DNA of 64,000 nt, taken from assembly GCA_019321725.1 (NCBI GenBank), contig CM033123.1, positions 14,744,925 through 14,808,924 on the forward strand, read 5' to 3'. The first letter of the stretch is position 1, and each line of letters starts with the position of its first letter. Under the pieces are notes generated by a model. It saw nothing but the letters and a program-made list of their open reading frames with translations. It was not told the origin of the DNA and searched no databases. This stretch comes from Paulownia fortunei (lineage: Eukaryota > Streptophyta > Magnoliopsida > Lamiales > Paulowniaceae). Shown here piece after piece: positions 47,787-59,789 of the stretch. Both the position numbers and the translations under genes were made by a program.

Positions 47787-50700
47787 TTATTTAATTTTTT
47801 ATTATGGACTTATATATATAAATAACAATTATAATATCGACTTTCTAATTTAATAGAGTCAAATAAATGATTTTTCAGTTAATCTTTAGAAATATTTATT
47901 GAGTATGAGATTTATAATGTGTAGAAACTCAATACTAGTTAAATTAGAATTAATGGACTTCTATTTGATCTCGTATATAATAAATATTATAAAGTTATGA
48001 TCCCCAAGTCAAATAAATTATTTTGTTTTTCTCCTCTATCCCATCTTAAATAGAGAGCTTATGGAGCATCTTAGGAGATTTAATTGTGAAAAATATTAAC
48101 CCAGTACATATTCATATAAGTATGTGTCAATATAGATCAATTCATATTATAGATTAAGGTACACTTCTTATTTAAGTATTACTTCTTTTTCTTGATGATT
48201 TACATGATTACTATAGTTTATATGATTGTTGATCATATTATTATCAAGAAATTTTATTTCTTCTTTCAGTGATTATATTCAAAATTATATTTTGTTTTAA
48301 AGAAGAATAAACAATTTAAATATATATATATATATATAGTTATTCTTTTGATAAACATTTTCTGTACAACAATAATCTTTGAGGATTCGATTTGGAACAG
48401 ATTTTGTAAAATTTTTGTTTCAAAATTAGGGTTTTGATGTTACTATCATCACTGTGGATTCAGAAATTATGAGACTTTTCTGAAAATTACGGTTTTCCTT
48501 TGCTGATTAATTTAAGTGAAATTATTTTGTTGGAAATAAAAATTTGAAACAATTCATGTGAAATTATTTATTTCAATATGGATTAAGATCCATGTTGTTA
48601 CTATTGCGGTTCTTGAATAAAAAACACAAAAAAAATAAAATTTCGATCTACGGATAGCAAAGGAAGCGGGGCGACCACTCTAGGCCCATGGCCGCCCCGT
48701 CACAACCCACCACCACCTGTTTCGGACCCCCGAACACCCTAAATAGCGCACATCAAGTTCAACCCAAAAAAAAAAAAGAAAAATTGAAGGAAAATGGTTG
48801 ATCTATTTTTCTTCGAATCGGCCGGCAAACCAATGCCAAGACCCCGACAGAATAGTTGCGAAGGTGGCAGCGGGTGGCCTATAAGGAATCACGGCCATGC
48901 CGACGTCGGGTTCTTCTGGCCATCGCTGCGATGGCGCAATATTTGCGAGGAGGTCAGTTGTGGACTTCACGAGGTGTAATAGTGGCAGAGCAAAGTTGGC
49001 TGACACCCCTGGTCGCAATGTGAGGAGCCACGACCGCCGTGTGGGTTATCTCCTTCGTGATGGGAGTCACCAGAGGTGGGATGGCAGGCTGGTTGTTCAG
49101 TGCATTGCTGGCTGACAGACGGTTTGTTGACGGCGGGAGATGGCAGGGGCATTTGGGGTGAAGATGGTGATAGGTGAAGGAGATAAAAGATGGGGTTTTT
49201 CGTTTGGGAAGTAAGTTCATTTTGGGCCTAATCTTAGGATGAAATGCATAAGTTGGATTTTTTTGCCTATTTAGTTTTGGGCTTAATCCGGTTTTGGATC
49301 TAATTTAATTTGGTTTTCAATAAAATTGGAATTTTAGGCCTATTTTATTTTTTGGGCTTTAAATTCAAGGTTCAATTTTGGACTCATTTGATTGGGTCAT
49401 AAGGTAGGAATGGTTTTTATTCCAACCCATAAGGATTGGATTAAATTTGAGTCGTTGAATTTAAGTATGATCTGTACAAAATGTGACCCAAATTTAATTA
49501 AGTCCTAGTAAAGAAAATTTTGCAAATCTTATCTTTTATTTTGAGATAAATTAAAATAATATATCGTCAAAGTGATCTTTATTGTCTGAATTTATTTTTA
49601 AAATATTAAATATCAAGTAAAATATTTGCATTATGCCTATATCTCTGCAGAATAATCAACTCAAAGAAAGATTATTATTTTATCAGATGATAGTCATATA
49701 AGACAAAATTGGGATTGTATTTTGTTCCTATTTGTCTGATATTTCAAAATAAATTTATTGGAATAATTCGTCGCCAAAGTAAACTCTATTTTGTAGATTT
49801 ATTTATTTTGGAATATTAAGATATATATGTTTGTTATTTATGCGAATAATGATAGGCTCAAAGGAAGATTATTGTTTGGTCAAATAACAGAGATGCCTGT
49901 GGTAATTCATACGTGAAGATTGTTAGGTTTTTCATGTGAGAAATAATCGGGCCAAAAGAAAATTATTGTTTGATATGAATAATTTTCAGTATTTGATCAC
50001 TATATTGAGAGTACAAATTACAAGTGATGTTATTGTCCAAAGACTAAATATCAATGTTGTGTTAGGTATCTCGTGATGGGACCCATCATTATTATATTAT
50101 GTCATGCATAAATATGGGTTTTTTTTATGGTTATGTTATGACATAAATATTTGTGAGCATATTATTTGATTTTGTTCTCTCAATTAAGTTTCTGCTTGTA
50201 TTTCTATTGTATCTACCAATATTAATTTTATTTGTGCTTAAAGACATAAATTTCAAAAATTTAAAAGAGAACATTGTGATTGTTCTTGGATACATGAATT
50301 TTGACCTTGCACTTCAAACATAATGACATTTTACTCTCACTAACGACAGTTATTCTAACACTAAAGAGACTTTGAAAAGTGGAATCGTTCTAACCGCATG
50401 AGTCTTATGATCATAAAGTGCACCATTCCGGAAATATTTGGGGGCACTACATTTAAGAAGGATTGTGCTAAGAAGTTCCTTAAAAATATTGGTTGAAACA
50501 AGTAGCCTTTTGATGAATCTTGATTTAATAAAGTATAGAGGAAAAGGGAACATAAGGGAATAAGTTATGTAAATATCTAATTTCACTTCCAAACTAAAGG
50601 CAGTATAGTTAGAGCTGTATGAGGACTTACTCGTGTATATGTGTTATTTCTCTTCCTGCATAATATGGTCAATTCAAATTAAGTGACAATACCCTAAAAG

Positions 50701-53700
50701 ATAAATAGGCTCTTAATGAATTCATATCTCACAAAATCAAGAAGAAGAAAAATTTGAGCGAGAAAAGACTAAAAGTGCTCACTTAGCAACTACCCCTCAA
50801 GATAAAAGAAAGTAAGTTGCAATTGAGACACCATAATAGAAATTGCAAAAGGAACATGATTAGGAATTTACTTGTGAAAAAAAGGAATATCCCAGGTGCA
50901 TCAAATAGTGTGTTAAGGTTTGCTTCTTACTTTAGTTTTTAGTTTGCTATGCAGTTAATTTTGTACAATGTACCTAGACACACTTGGTGGGTACATTATC
51001 ATTCTACTATTTACATAAGTTTGTCAATGCATGGTTGTCTGTTGAGCCAACAACCAAGTGATGATGAAAGATGTGTCTATGTGGGTTATGGCAAAACAGT
51101 TACAGCTGAGGCTATACAGATTTTTAGGTTATTATTAATGGTTGATTATTTTTAAATTTGTAAGAGACATATATATGGAGTATGATTTTTATTTTCACTT
51201 TGTGCAAATTCATTTACTCTTGTTCATTTAAAAATAGTAAATAGTAAATTTAGTCTATTTCAAGATATAAAACTTATTGGTACTAATTCTTTATCATTAA
51301 TGATAACTTATATTTTTGGATACAATTGTCTCGTATAATGAAACCTTGCACACGAGTTCATATGGAATAAAATATATAAAACAGAATGCTTAAGGACATG
51401 GTAAGAGTATGATTAGTCATTCTTCTTAATCCAAAAAAAAACCCTGAGAGAAGTATTGAAGATTGTAGCTTACATTATTAACAAAGTTCCAATCAAAGTG
51501 GTAGCTAAAACCTTTTATGGACTATGGAAAAGCAAGAACCTAATATCAGGCATTTGTATATTTAGAGTTATCCAGCTAAGGTAAGGCCTTCAAATGAAAG
51601 GAATCTAGACTCAAGATCATTAAGGTGTCATTTTGTTGTGTGCTCTAAAAGCTCAAGGGATTTTAAGTTTTACGATTTATAAGGATTACAGATTTTACGA
51701 TCCATTGACTAGGTTATTTTAAGATAGGAAATGTCAAGTTTCTTGAGGAAGTTTAGTTTGAAAGGGAGATAAAGTTAGGCACATTATCTTTGAAGAGAAA
51801 TTCGTTTGTCTTCCTACAATTGCTATTGACAATGATTAGGCTTTCATTCCTGATATTGTTCATGACACAAATCTGAATTATCAAGGCAATATTAAAGAGC
51901 ACTTTGCCTAAATAAAGAAGTTGTTCCCAGAGACCAAACTCAACAACCTCAAAACAAGATGCCATAGAAGATGAGATGAAATCTATAAAAAATAATGACA
52001 TTTGAGATCTTATCAAATTGCCTAAAGATGCGAAACTCATTGATTGTAAATGAATGTTTAAGACCAAGAGGGACTTAAAGGCAATGTTGAGAAATATAAG
52101 ATTCGTCTAGTTACCAAGGGTTTCACTTATAAAGAAGGTTATAAAATAGACTTTCTCTTTGGTTTATTGGAAAGACTCTTTTAGAACCATAATAGCATTT
52201 GTGGTTCATTTTAATTTGGACCTACGTCATATGGATGTAAATATTGTGTTTCTAAATGGTGACATTAACAAAACAATATATATGGTGCAACCAAAAAACT
52301 TTATATCCAAAGATTCAAAGAATATGGTCTGCAAACTTAAGAAAACCATCTGTGGTCTCAACCAAGCTTTCCATCAATAGTATTACAATTTTCATTAAAT
52401 TATTATCTTATTTGGGTTTAAGGTAAATAAAGTTGATAGTTGTATATACGCAATTTCAAAGCTAACATAGACAAGTTCAGTCTCATTCAGTGCCCCAAAA
52501 ATGAGTTTAAAGTTAAAGAGATGCAAAAAATTCCTTATACGTCACCTATAGGAAGTCTTTTGTATGCTCAAGTGTATATGCATACGGAGATAGCATGCAT
52601 AGCAGGAAAATTAGGTAGATAATAAGTAACTCTGAAATGGATCATTTGGAAAACAGCCAATAGGCGTTATACTATGTTTACAGAGAACAAAAGATTATAT
52701 GCTCATTTATCGAAAATCTTTTGGAGATCATTAGATATTCTGATACCGATTTTGTTGGATGCTAATAAGGTAAGAGATCCACTTTGGCCTATGTTCACTT
52801 GGTAGTTGGAGGAGCTATTTCCTATAAGAGTGTTAAGTAGACACTTATAGTTTCTTTCATTATGACAGTCGAGGTCACAGCCTGTTATGGGGCATCTGAT
52901 CTTGGGATATGGCTGTGAAACTTTATCATTGGGTTGTGTTTTGTGGATGGTATTAAAATACCACCAAAATTTTATAGCGACAATAAATCGGTCTTACCAT
53001 ATTCCAATAACAACAAAAGCTCTTTGATGTCAAGTGGCATATTACATCAAGTTTTTTATTGTTAAATAAAGAAAGAATTCAGAGTTTTCAAGTATCTATA
53101 GAACATATCCGGACAAACTCTATAATTGCGGATCCACTTACCAAAGATTTACTGCCTAAGTTGTTTTATAGCACACTGTTCATATGGGTATTGTGTTATT
53201 TGATGATGTGCATATGTAGTGGGAATTTGTATGTTGATGTTTTTTTAGTTCGACATATTTCAGGTTTATTTTCTACAAAATAAAGAATATGATTTATTTT
53301 CACTCCGAATTATTTGCAGTTTAGCATGATCTCATAAAGAATAAAGTAGGATCAATTGGAAATATGTATGTTTAAGATCACATTGTATGTAATTTTCATG
53401 TTATACGTCCATACTCGATTTGCGTCATCGAATATGTTGATGTGGTGAACATTGATGGGTCTAATTATGTTTAAAAGCAACGAATGTCGCTTTGATCCCA
53501 TACTAATATAGGAGATGAACTAGATTGTAATTAAGAAGATATTTTAGAAACAGATAGCGTTTTCAGTGCCCACTCAAGATTTTATAATATAATTATTTTC
53601 GGTAACATATGTAGCCCGAGTGAGAGATTATTGGGTTCTATTTAATTTCTCATTATGGGCCTAGATATTTAAATAATAATTATATTATAGGGTATCTAAT

Positions 53701-54095
53701 TTAATATAACCAAATAACTACTCTATCAGTTGGACTCTAAAAATATCTATTGGGTATGAGTTTTGCAATGTTTATAGACTCAATACTAGTTAAATTAGGA
53801 TTGATGAGTTTCTATTTGACTTAATATATAAGGAACATTATTGGGTTATGGTCCCCAAGTCAAATCAATTGTTTTGTTTTTTCTCCTTTATTCCTATCTT
53901 AGAGAGAGAGCCCATGGAACACCTTAGGATATTTGATTTTGGAAGACGTTAATCCGATATAGATTCATATAAGTATCTATGCGTCAATTCAGATTATGGA
54001 TTAAGGTACGTTTCCGATTTAAGTATTTAGTTTATTTTCTTGATAATTTACATGATGATCCTAGATTATATTATTGTTGATCATATTTATTTTTA
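47787..54095 (+). mobile_element. Degenerate Ty1/Copia element inside GDSL intron 3, same strand as the gene
   Basis: LTR-related sequence at about 47787-48250 (or to about 48610) recurs at about 53627-54095 (shared CTCAATACTAGTTAAATTAG, GATCCCCAAGTCAAAT or GGTCCCCAAGTCAAAT, ATATTCATATAAGTAT or AGATTCATATAAGTAT). A purine tract GAGTGAGAGA precedes the second LTR. Between them, plus-strand fragments follow Copia order: gag (about 50240-50900), protease (PRHTWW...ISLSMHGC, 50949-51155), RT (LRHMDVNIVFLNGDINKTIY, CKLKKTICGLNQA, 52159-52380) and RNase H end (IEHIRTNSIIADPLTKDL, 53059-53200). Riddled with stops; it inserted after the gene existed and does not break an exon. Confidence 0.85.
48640..49230. 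other. GC-rich leader of the intronic Copia element
   Basis: Island of high GC (GGAAGCGGGGCGACCACTC, GGCCGGCAAACC, GACGGCGGGAGATGGC) between the 5' LTR and gag, in otherwise AT-rich DNA. Several overlapping open frames on both strands arise from composition; none shows a known domain. Confidence 0.5.
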
Positions 54096-55056
54096 AGTCT
54101 AACACACATGACATGCATGTGTGATGTGCAATACAAAATTCAAACTGATCCCATGCACTCCCGACCATCATCAATTTCAAATCTTTTATTTTACTTTTTA
54201 TGTTCCACTTTGTAAATCCAAGGCTCGTGTTCATGAGATAAACATGATATGTGTTCATAAGATAAATATGTATTACTGAATATTTTGACGGAATTTATCT
54301 CATGGATACGTGTCGTGAATCCAGAAATTGGAACATAAGTGAAATAGGAAAAATCAAATAGATGTTACATATGGTGTTATATCACTTTCTCTAAGTCTTA
54401 GGCACATAAACCTGCATTAATTTCTTTTACCAACAGGAACTGATTAAGCTTGGTCCCCGGGAACCTACCAATAGGTTGCAAACCTGTTTATCTAACACAG
54501 TTCAAGACATCCAGCACCCTGGAAGATTACGATCCCAAAACTGGATGTATAAATTGGTTGAACAAGCTCTCAAAGTACCATAATGAGCTGCTCCAGAAGG
54601 AATTGAGCCGCATACGAGAGCTTCATCCTCACGCCGCCATAATCTACGCAGATTACTACAATGCTGCAATGCGCTTTTATCTCGCTCCAAACGAATTCGG
54701 TGACTTTCTAACTTTCAATTTTTTCATCATTCTATTTCCAGGAAAATTTTAGCTGATTAGTTAAAAATATACCACCTGTCAAAATTATTAATGCAGGATT
54801 TACAAAGGGTATTCTTAGAGCTTGCTGTGGAGCAGGAGGGGGGCCGTATAACTACAATGCATCGGCACCGTGCGGAATTCTGCCGGCAACCTGTTGCGAT
54901 GATCCTTCTTCATTTGCTAGTTGGGATGGAATGCACTTCACAGAGGCAGCCTACAGATTGATAGCCCAAGGTTTGCTCCAAGGACCCTATACCATTCCTC
55001 ACATAGCAACAATTTGTCCTTCCATATCCGGGCCTGCTCAAGTTTATGAGTGTTAA

Positions 55057-55560
55057 GAAACTGTGAATTAATTGAGTAACAATCTTTGCTGTAATTAGCT
55101 TTTTTCTTTATATTTTTTTTTCTTTCTTAGCCCATTACCTTTCTGGAAAAACTAGAGCTGTCTATTTGAGTGAATCACTGGATTAAACATTTGCATTTGT
55201 TTTTCACATTTTCAAACTCATTTTATGCATTAAAGTTGCATTAATAAAACGATGTAAGCTATTTGATTACAAAGTCACTTAGGTGTTACATAAGGTACTT
55301 ATAAACTGCTTGTAAGATTGATTAACTTCTATTTCAATTCTTTTAAAATGTTGATAGAGAAGAGAATCAATTATGGGATAGAATAATTGATAGAGACTAA
55401 AAATTGAGAGTCGGGAAATATTTGAAGAAAAATTAAAGTTCAAAAACATAAAGAAGCAATTAGCAAATGGTTTAATTAAAGCAATTAGTTTCGAAAAATT
55501 TGAGTAGTTCTGAAACAACATGCGCATTATAAATTAAGAGGGGGTGTTAAAATAAGCAAA
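55057..55560. other. GDSL 3' flank, no other gene seen
   Basis: Contains T-rich 3' UTR-like sequence just after the stop and an ATTAATAAAACG (about 55239) that could serve as a polyadenylation signal. The minus-strand frame 55279-55527 is AT-rich and featureless. Confidence 0.4.
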
Positions 55561-55564
55561 TAGA

Positions 55565-55862
55565 TATGTTGGAACTTTGGATATTGCATGGCAACTGCAA
55601 TATCCAAAATATCGGGGGTTCGATTCATTGTCATAAGTAGGAGCGTCGCGTGCCTGCTGACCCATTAAGGGGTCCCGTCTGCACTTAAGGTAGGTCCAGA
55701 GAGATATAATAATCATACGAATGTCCAACTCAAGTGCGAGGTGTTCGTCCATCGAATTTACCTGAAAACCGAACTAGGAGGAAGGTCGATCTCTTCCAAA
55801 ATTAGTTCGGAAGCGAAGGCTTATAGGAATCTGGGTATAAAAAAAAAAAAAATAAAAAAAAT
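55565..55862 (+). mobile_element. SINE-like element with A-rich tail
   Basis: A B-box-like GGGTTCGATTC (about 55616-55626) lies about 25 bp after TGGCAACTGCAA, a possible A-box. The body is more GC-rich than its surroundings (AGGAGCGTCGCGTGCC, GGGGTCCCGTCTGCACTTAAGG) and ends in an A-run from about 55838. A 12-bp perfect hairpin occupies the head. No target-site duplication was resolved, so the ends are approximate. It differs from the SINE at 41617-41947. Confidence 0.55.
55577..55607. repeat. Perfect 12-bp inverted repeat with 7-nt loop
   Basis: TTGGATATTGCA, loop TGGCAAC, then TGCAATATCCAA: all 12 pairs match. It lies in the head of the SINE-like element. Confidence 0.9.
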
Positions 55863-56390
55863 AATAACTCCTTCAACCAAAACAACCGAATTGTTTTTCA
55901 AAGTTTTGCCATCATCAATATGTGGCAAAAAAATCAGCAAATAGTCTTCATTATTCAGCCATTCAAGTTCAGTTATTATACAATGCAAATGCAAGCTGGA
56001 GTCCAGAAAGGTTGCAAGATTAATTTTCTTAGGAGCTAAGTATTTTGATGAATTAAAAAGCAAATCATATTGTTGTTTTGGCCGACAACATTTATCTATA
56101 AATAGGGTTATTATTCAGCAAATTAGAAAGGAGTGTAGATTTCCTAGCATTTTGAACTCAAATGAGTGCATTGCCCTCTATAAGAAGATAGGTGCAAGGA
56201 GTTTTTTGTCTTCTCTTGTCTCCTTCACTTTTTTATCCTCCTCACTCCAAATTCTCTTTCTTTTTTTATTTCAATCATATTATTTCATTTAATTTTTTAC
56301 ATGATTTTTTATTTTTTGTAATCATAAATCCAAATAAACATATTGAAATAATTAAAAAATGTAAATGTTGGTGCTCTTTATTTAGTTTTG
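55863..56390. other. Sequence downstream of GDSL, absent from copy A
   Basis: AT-rich with T-tracts and no recognisable coding region. Copy A lacks everything equivalent to 45448-56390, so this belongs to the segment deleted there. Confidence 0.5.
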
Positions 56391-57500
56391 GATAATTGAT
56401 ATGTTTGGAAAACTCAGTTGATTTTTGAGGAATCAATCTATTTAGTAGAAAGAACTGAATATATTTTTTTAACACAATATTCATATAAAGAGAAACTTTT
56501 TATAGCTTCCTGAAACTATAACATCCAACGAGAAGATCAAAACATATTGATTTCACAAGAATGCTAATGAACCATATATGTATAAGAAGGTGAGAAAAAG
56601 CACAGTGGCAAGCTTAATTAAAAGAAAAACATTCAATAAACCAAACATGCCTTACATACACACTAAAATAATGAATAATCAAGGGTCGTCACTTGTATGC
56701 AATCCACCTCAGTCAAAGTGGATCAAATGTCAATGTAGAATGACAGTTGTTTTGGGTTATACTAAAACAAGGCATGCATGTCTCTGTCTTTCTTTATTGT
56801 TCTCTCTATGCAATATCTATCTTCCTCCTTTATGCCTACCCTTATTCCAAGGATTTTTTTAATTATTCTTCCCTTATCTTGGTTTGTCTAAAGGGAAAAA
56901 TACAATTCCAGTCCCTTATCTAGGTCCAACACATTTTTAGTCATATAAGTTATTAGTCAATAATATCTGATCCTTTATCTAAGAAAAAATACAATTTTTG
57001 TCTTGTAACTTAATTTCAATCAGATTTGATCCATGTTGTGAGTCCACTTCTAGCTTATAGGTAAATCTAAGGGTCACATAGAAATTCAGACAAGTTCATT
57101 TCTTATCTAGGAATAATCTAAAAATTGGATTAATTTAATTAATATGAACAAATACAAATGGTAAATGACTACAAAGAGTCTGAAACTGCGACTGCAAAGT
57201 AGTATGATAGACCAACTGCATCAACAGGAAAAAAAAATTAGGTGTAACTGGCGAAAAAAGGAGAAGGGAAAGATTGTGTGTGTTCAACCAACTCTTAGCA
57301 TTATTTTAGAGTAAGAATGGGAATAACCTCTGCATAATGGCATCATGAACACCATTGTACTTTAATGTGGCATATATCTCCAGAAAACCGCTATGTTGAG
57401 CATTAGGTTCTTCCAAAGGTGAACCCTCAGATTAAGACATTTGCTCCATTTGAATAATAGTTGCTTTAAGTTCGAAAGTGTTGGCTTGAATTGTTGGGCG
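56391..57500. other. Right part of duplicated segment B, no gene seen
   Basis: Collinear with 24001-25215 (shared AATTGATATGTTT, GGTGAGAAAAAGCACAGTG, ATGGCATCAT). The frame 56578-56862 has no recognisable domain and is not kept open in copy A. Confidence 0.6.
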
Positions 57501-58514
57501 CAGGGTTGCAGCCGCCCCCTCAATTTTTTATAAATATATTTTTTATTTATAAAATTTAATAAAATTAAATTTTTTGCCCTTTTTTAAATTATGAAATTAT
57601 ATCAATTGTCCACTCAAATTTTTATAATTTTATTTTAAATATGTAAATTTAAAGATATTTTAAATTATTTGAAAATTTATTTTTTAAAATTTTATGTGCT
57701 TATTATTAACATAAAGTTTTAAAAGGCATTTGTAGTATTAAAACTTTATTATGATTTTATCTCTACAAACATAGTTTATATTAGTCAAAAAATACTCATG
57801 ATTGTTATTTTTATACTTATTTGTTAGTTTTTTAACTTATTTGAGTCCACTTTTTTACTTATTATTATGATTATTCTAATTTTTATGTTACAAGAAATCA
57901 TAAGTGTAGGATTTTCATAATACATTTCATTTGGATAATGATTATAAAATAATACTTAAATGTATGCAATAATTTTTGAAAGCAAGTTTGGTTGACAAAT
58001 TTATTTTTGACATGTTACTACAATTTTTATAATGTTAAGAATTATTTTTATTTAAACAATAGTTCTCTTTTACAATAAAAAAAAAGAACTTCATTAGTTT
58101 TTTAATATATTTTTAATTCATTGTATAAACTTACAAATTTGTAGCTACTATATAAACTACATTTTATTCGAAAAATCATTTTTTTTTCACAATAATAAGA
58201 AAAATTTGAACACTTAACAATGATTTATAAGATTGTGATGAAACTATGAGAATTACTCTAATATTCGGATTATATTTTCTAATATTTGTAAGTTAGTTTT
58301 TGTTTTATGTTAGATTGAATTAGAATTGATTTTCATTTTTATTTAAAAGTTATTTTTTTTGAATACTTATGCATATATGATATGTATGAGAAATTTATGT
58401 ATAAATATCATATTTTTATTTATAGTTGTATTTATTTTTTAATAATTAGTTAATAAAAAATAATTTTATAGGTGAAAAAATAATTAATATTATATTTTTA
58501 TGATCGGAAGAATG
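57501..58514. other. Very AT-rich block with possible transposon terminus
   Basis: Starts GGGTTGCAGCCGCCCCCTCAATTTTTTATA, shown here only in part; the GC-rich edge followed by extreme AT-richness resembles the edge of the block at 45871 (GCAGCGGTGCCGTCCCAAT). It begins exactly where collinearity with copy A stops. No gene seen. Confidence 0.35.
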
Positions 58515-59789
58515 TGTGTGTATTTATTGAGAGAGATTAAATGACATTTGTCCAAAAGTTATAGAAATACTAAAAAGAGAGAGAGAGAGAGAGTTATCAA
58601 AAATTATTAAAAACTCCATCCTTCCCAAAATTTCCAAAGAAATTAGATATAAATTCCTTGGACGAGTATTATACAAGACCTATGCCTTTGTCGCATCAAT
58701 TTCTAAACAATCTCTACATATATAAGAATTTAACATTTAGACGTGTATGCCTACCCAACGTGCATGTTGAATAATCCATAAATTTTATGTGAGAATAATT
58801 TTGTACAAAAAAATTAAAAGTAAGGGAAACAACCTTTGCGTGCGCTATGTGTAGTAACAATGTAAAGGGAGAATTGAGTAGCAAAAGTTATGTAGGGATA
58901 TCTAGGGATCCTTACTCGAGGATGAGAAGGTTGACGACTTGAGCTTGATTCTTTGACTTTTGACACTCAATGGCTAGGATTACAGCATATTGCTCAACTG
59001 ATGGATTTGCCCTCCACATCCTACCATTTCATCTTTTTGAAATGAGGATCAAAAAATTGAAATAAATGGTGCATGTGAGGAGGCTTGAAAGAGATGTGAA
59101 AATAAGAAATTATTAGAATGAAAATGAGTGGCGAACGAGATAAAGACCTTATTTATATACGGCCTACTAGAAATTAATTATACCATTAATAAATATAAAT
59201 TACAAATAAGGAATAGTGTTGTTAAAATCTAGGGCAAACTTACAATTTTGGTCATGTAAGTAAGAGGGGTGGTATTTTTCATCATTAAAAAATAGCACTG
59301 ACAGGGCAAAACTGGTCCCCTAACAAAGTGAGGTTAGCAAATGACATCCTCTTCAAGTTTAAAAATTCAATTTACTCCTATAACTTTTAAATAGTAGCGA
59401 ATTGAGTCCAAATTTCACGAAAATTTTAGCCGAAAATACCCAATGTTTTAGTGTCATGTGCAACGTCAAAGTCTTAGGGTTAAAAAATGAGGGGGTTGAC
59501 AATTGTGACCATGATTGAGGTTACAGATTGAATTTAATTATATTTTTAAGGTATTATAGTCTTTTTCCACACAATCCAAGTAAAAATTAGATGGTGTGTA
59601 GTGTATCAAAACCTTTACATAAAATAAAATAGAAAGTGATATCAAAACCATGTCAATAATTAATATTAAGTTTGAGATATCATAACTACTTTTCACTAAT
59701 TATGCAGTAAGCTATTGAAATATGGTTGTCGTGTTGCATCTAAATATTATAATTGGGGAACAACGAGGGTTTTGAGCATGTTTTGTTTT
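58515..59789 (+). repeat. 2-kb repeat family, right array, partial first copy
   Basis: Begins in the microsatellite slot (GTGTGTGTATTTATTGAGAGAG, GA-run at 58580) and runs to the unit tail. Blocks: TGCCTTTGTCGCATCAATTTC, GGGATATCTAGGGATCC, CATGTGAGGAGGCTTG, TAAGCTATTGAAATATGG. Confidence 0.75.

Larger units (their letters stand above)
45460..55056 (+). pseudogene. GDSL esterase/lipase gene (At5g45910/At1g28580-like group), five exons, disabled
   Basis: Plant GDSL enzymes are usually secreted serine esterases/lipases acting on acyl esters. Exons by splice sites and phase: 45460?-45721, 46084-46302, 47558-47706, 54437-54699, 54797-55056; all junctions are GT/AG with compatible phase. Blocks seen: a hydrophobic leader plus poly-Ser; [10 protein letters not shown] (catalytic Ser); GEIGGNDYN (block III); VPGNLPIGC; IIYADYYNAAMRF; WDGMHFTEAAY (catalytic Asp/His); stop TAA. 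Restored length would be near 389 residues, normal for the family. Lesions: no in-frame ATG between the TAA at 45430 and the catalytic motif (an ATA at 45460 stands where Met is expected), and a frameshift in exon 4 between ELIKL and VPGN. Intron 3 is 6.7 kb because it contains a Copia element. Exon 3 uses the AG at 47556-47557; the AG at 47534 would break phase. Likely a recent pseudogene. Confidence 0.88.
36060..57500. repeat. Segmental duplication, copy B
   Basis: Collinear with copy A (16190-25215) but with the GDSL gene and its Copia-filled intron retained, the SINE at 41617-41947 gained, and a longer truncated Copia remnant. Both NLRs have the same orientation, so this is a direct duplication, with A and B about 20 kb apart. 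Confidence 0.85.

Noticed and set aside
48794..49220. Overlapping frames in a GC-rich island of the GDSL intron
   Set aside because: Same situation as the other Copia leader; no domain, and they sit within a decayed retrotransposon.
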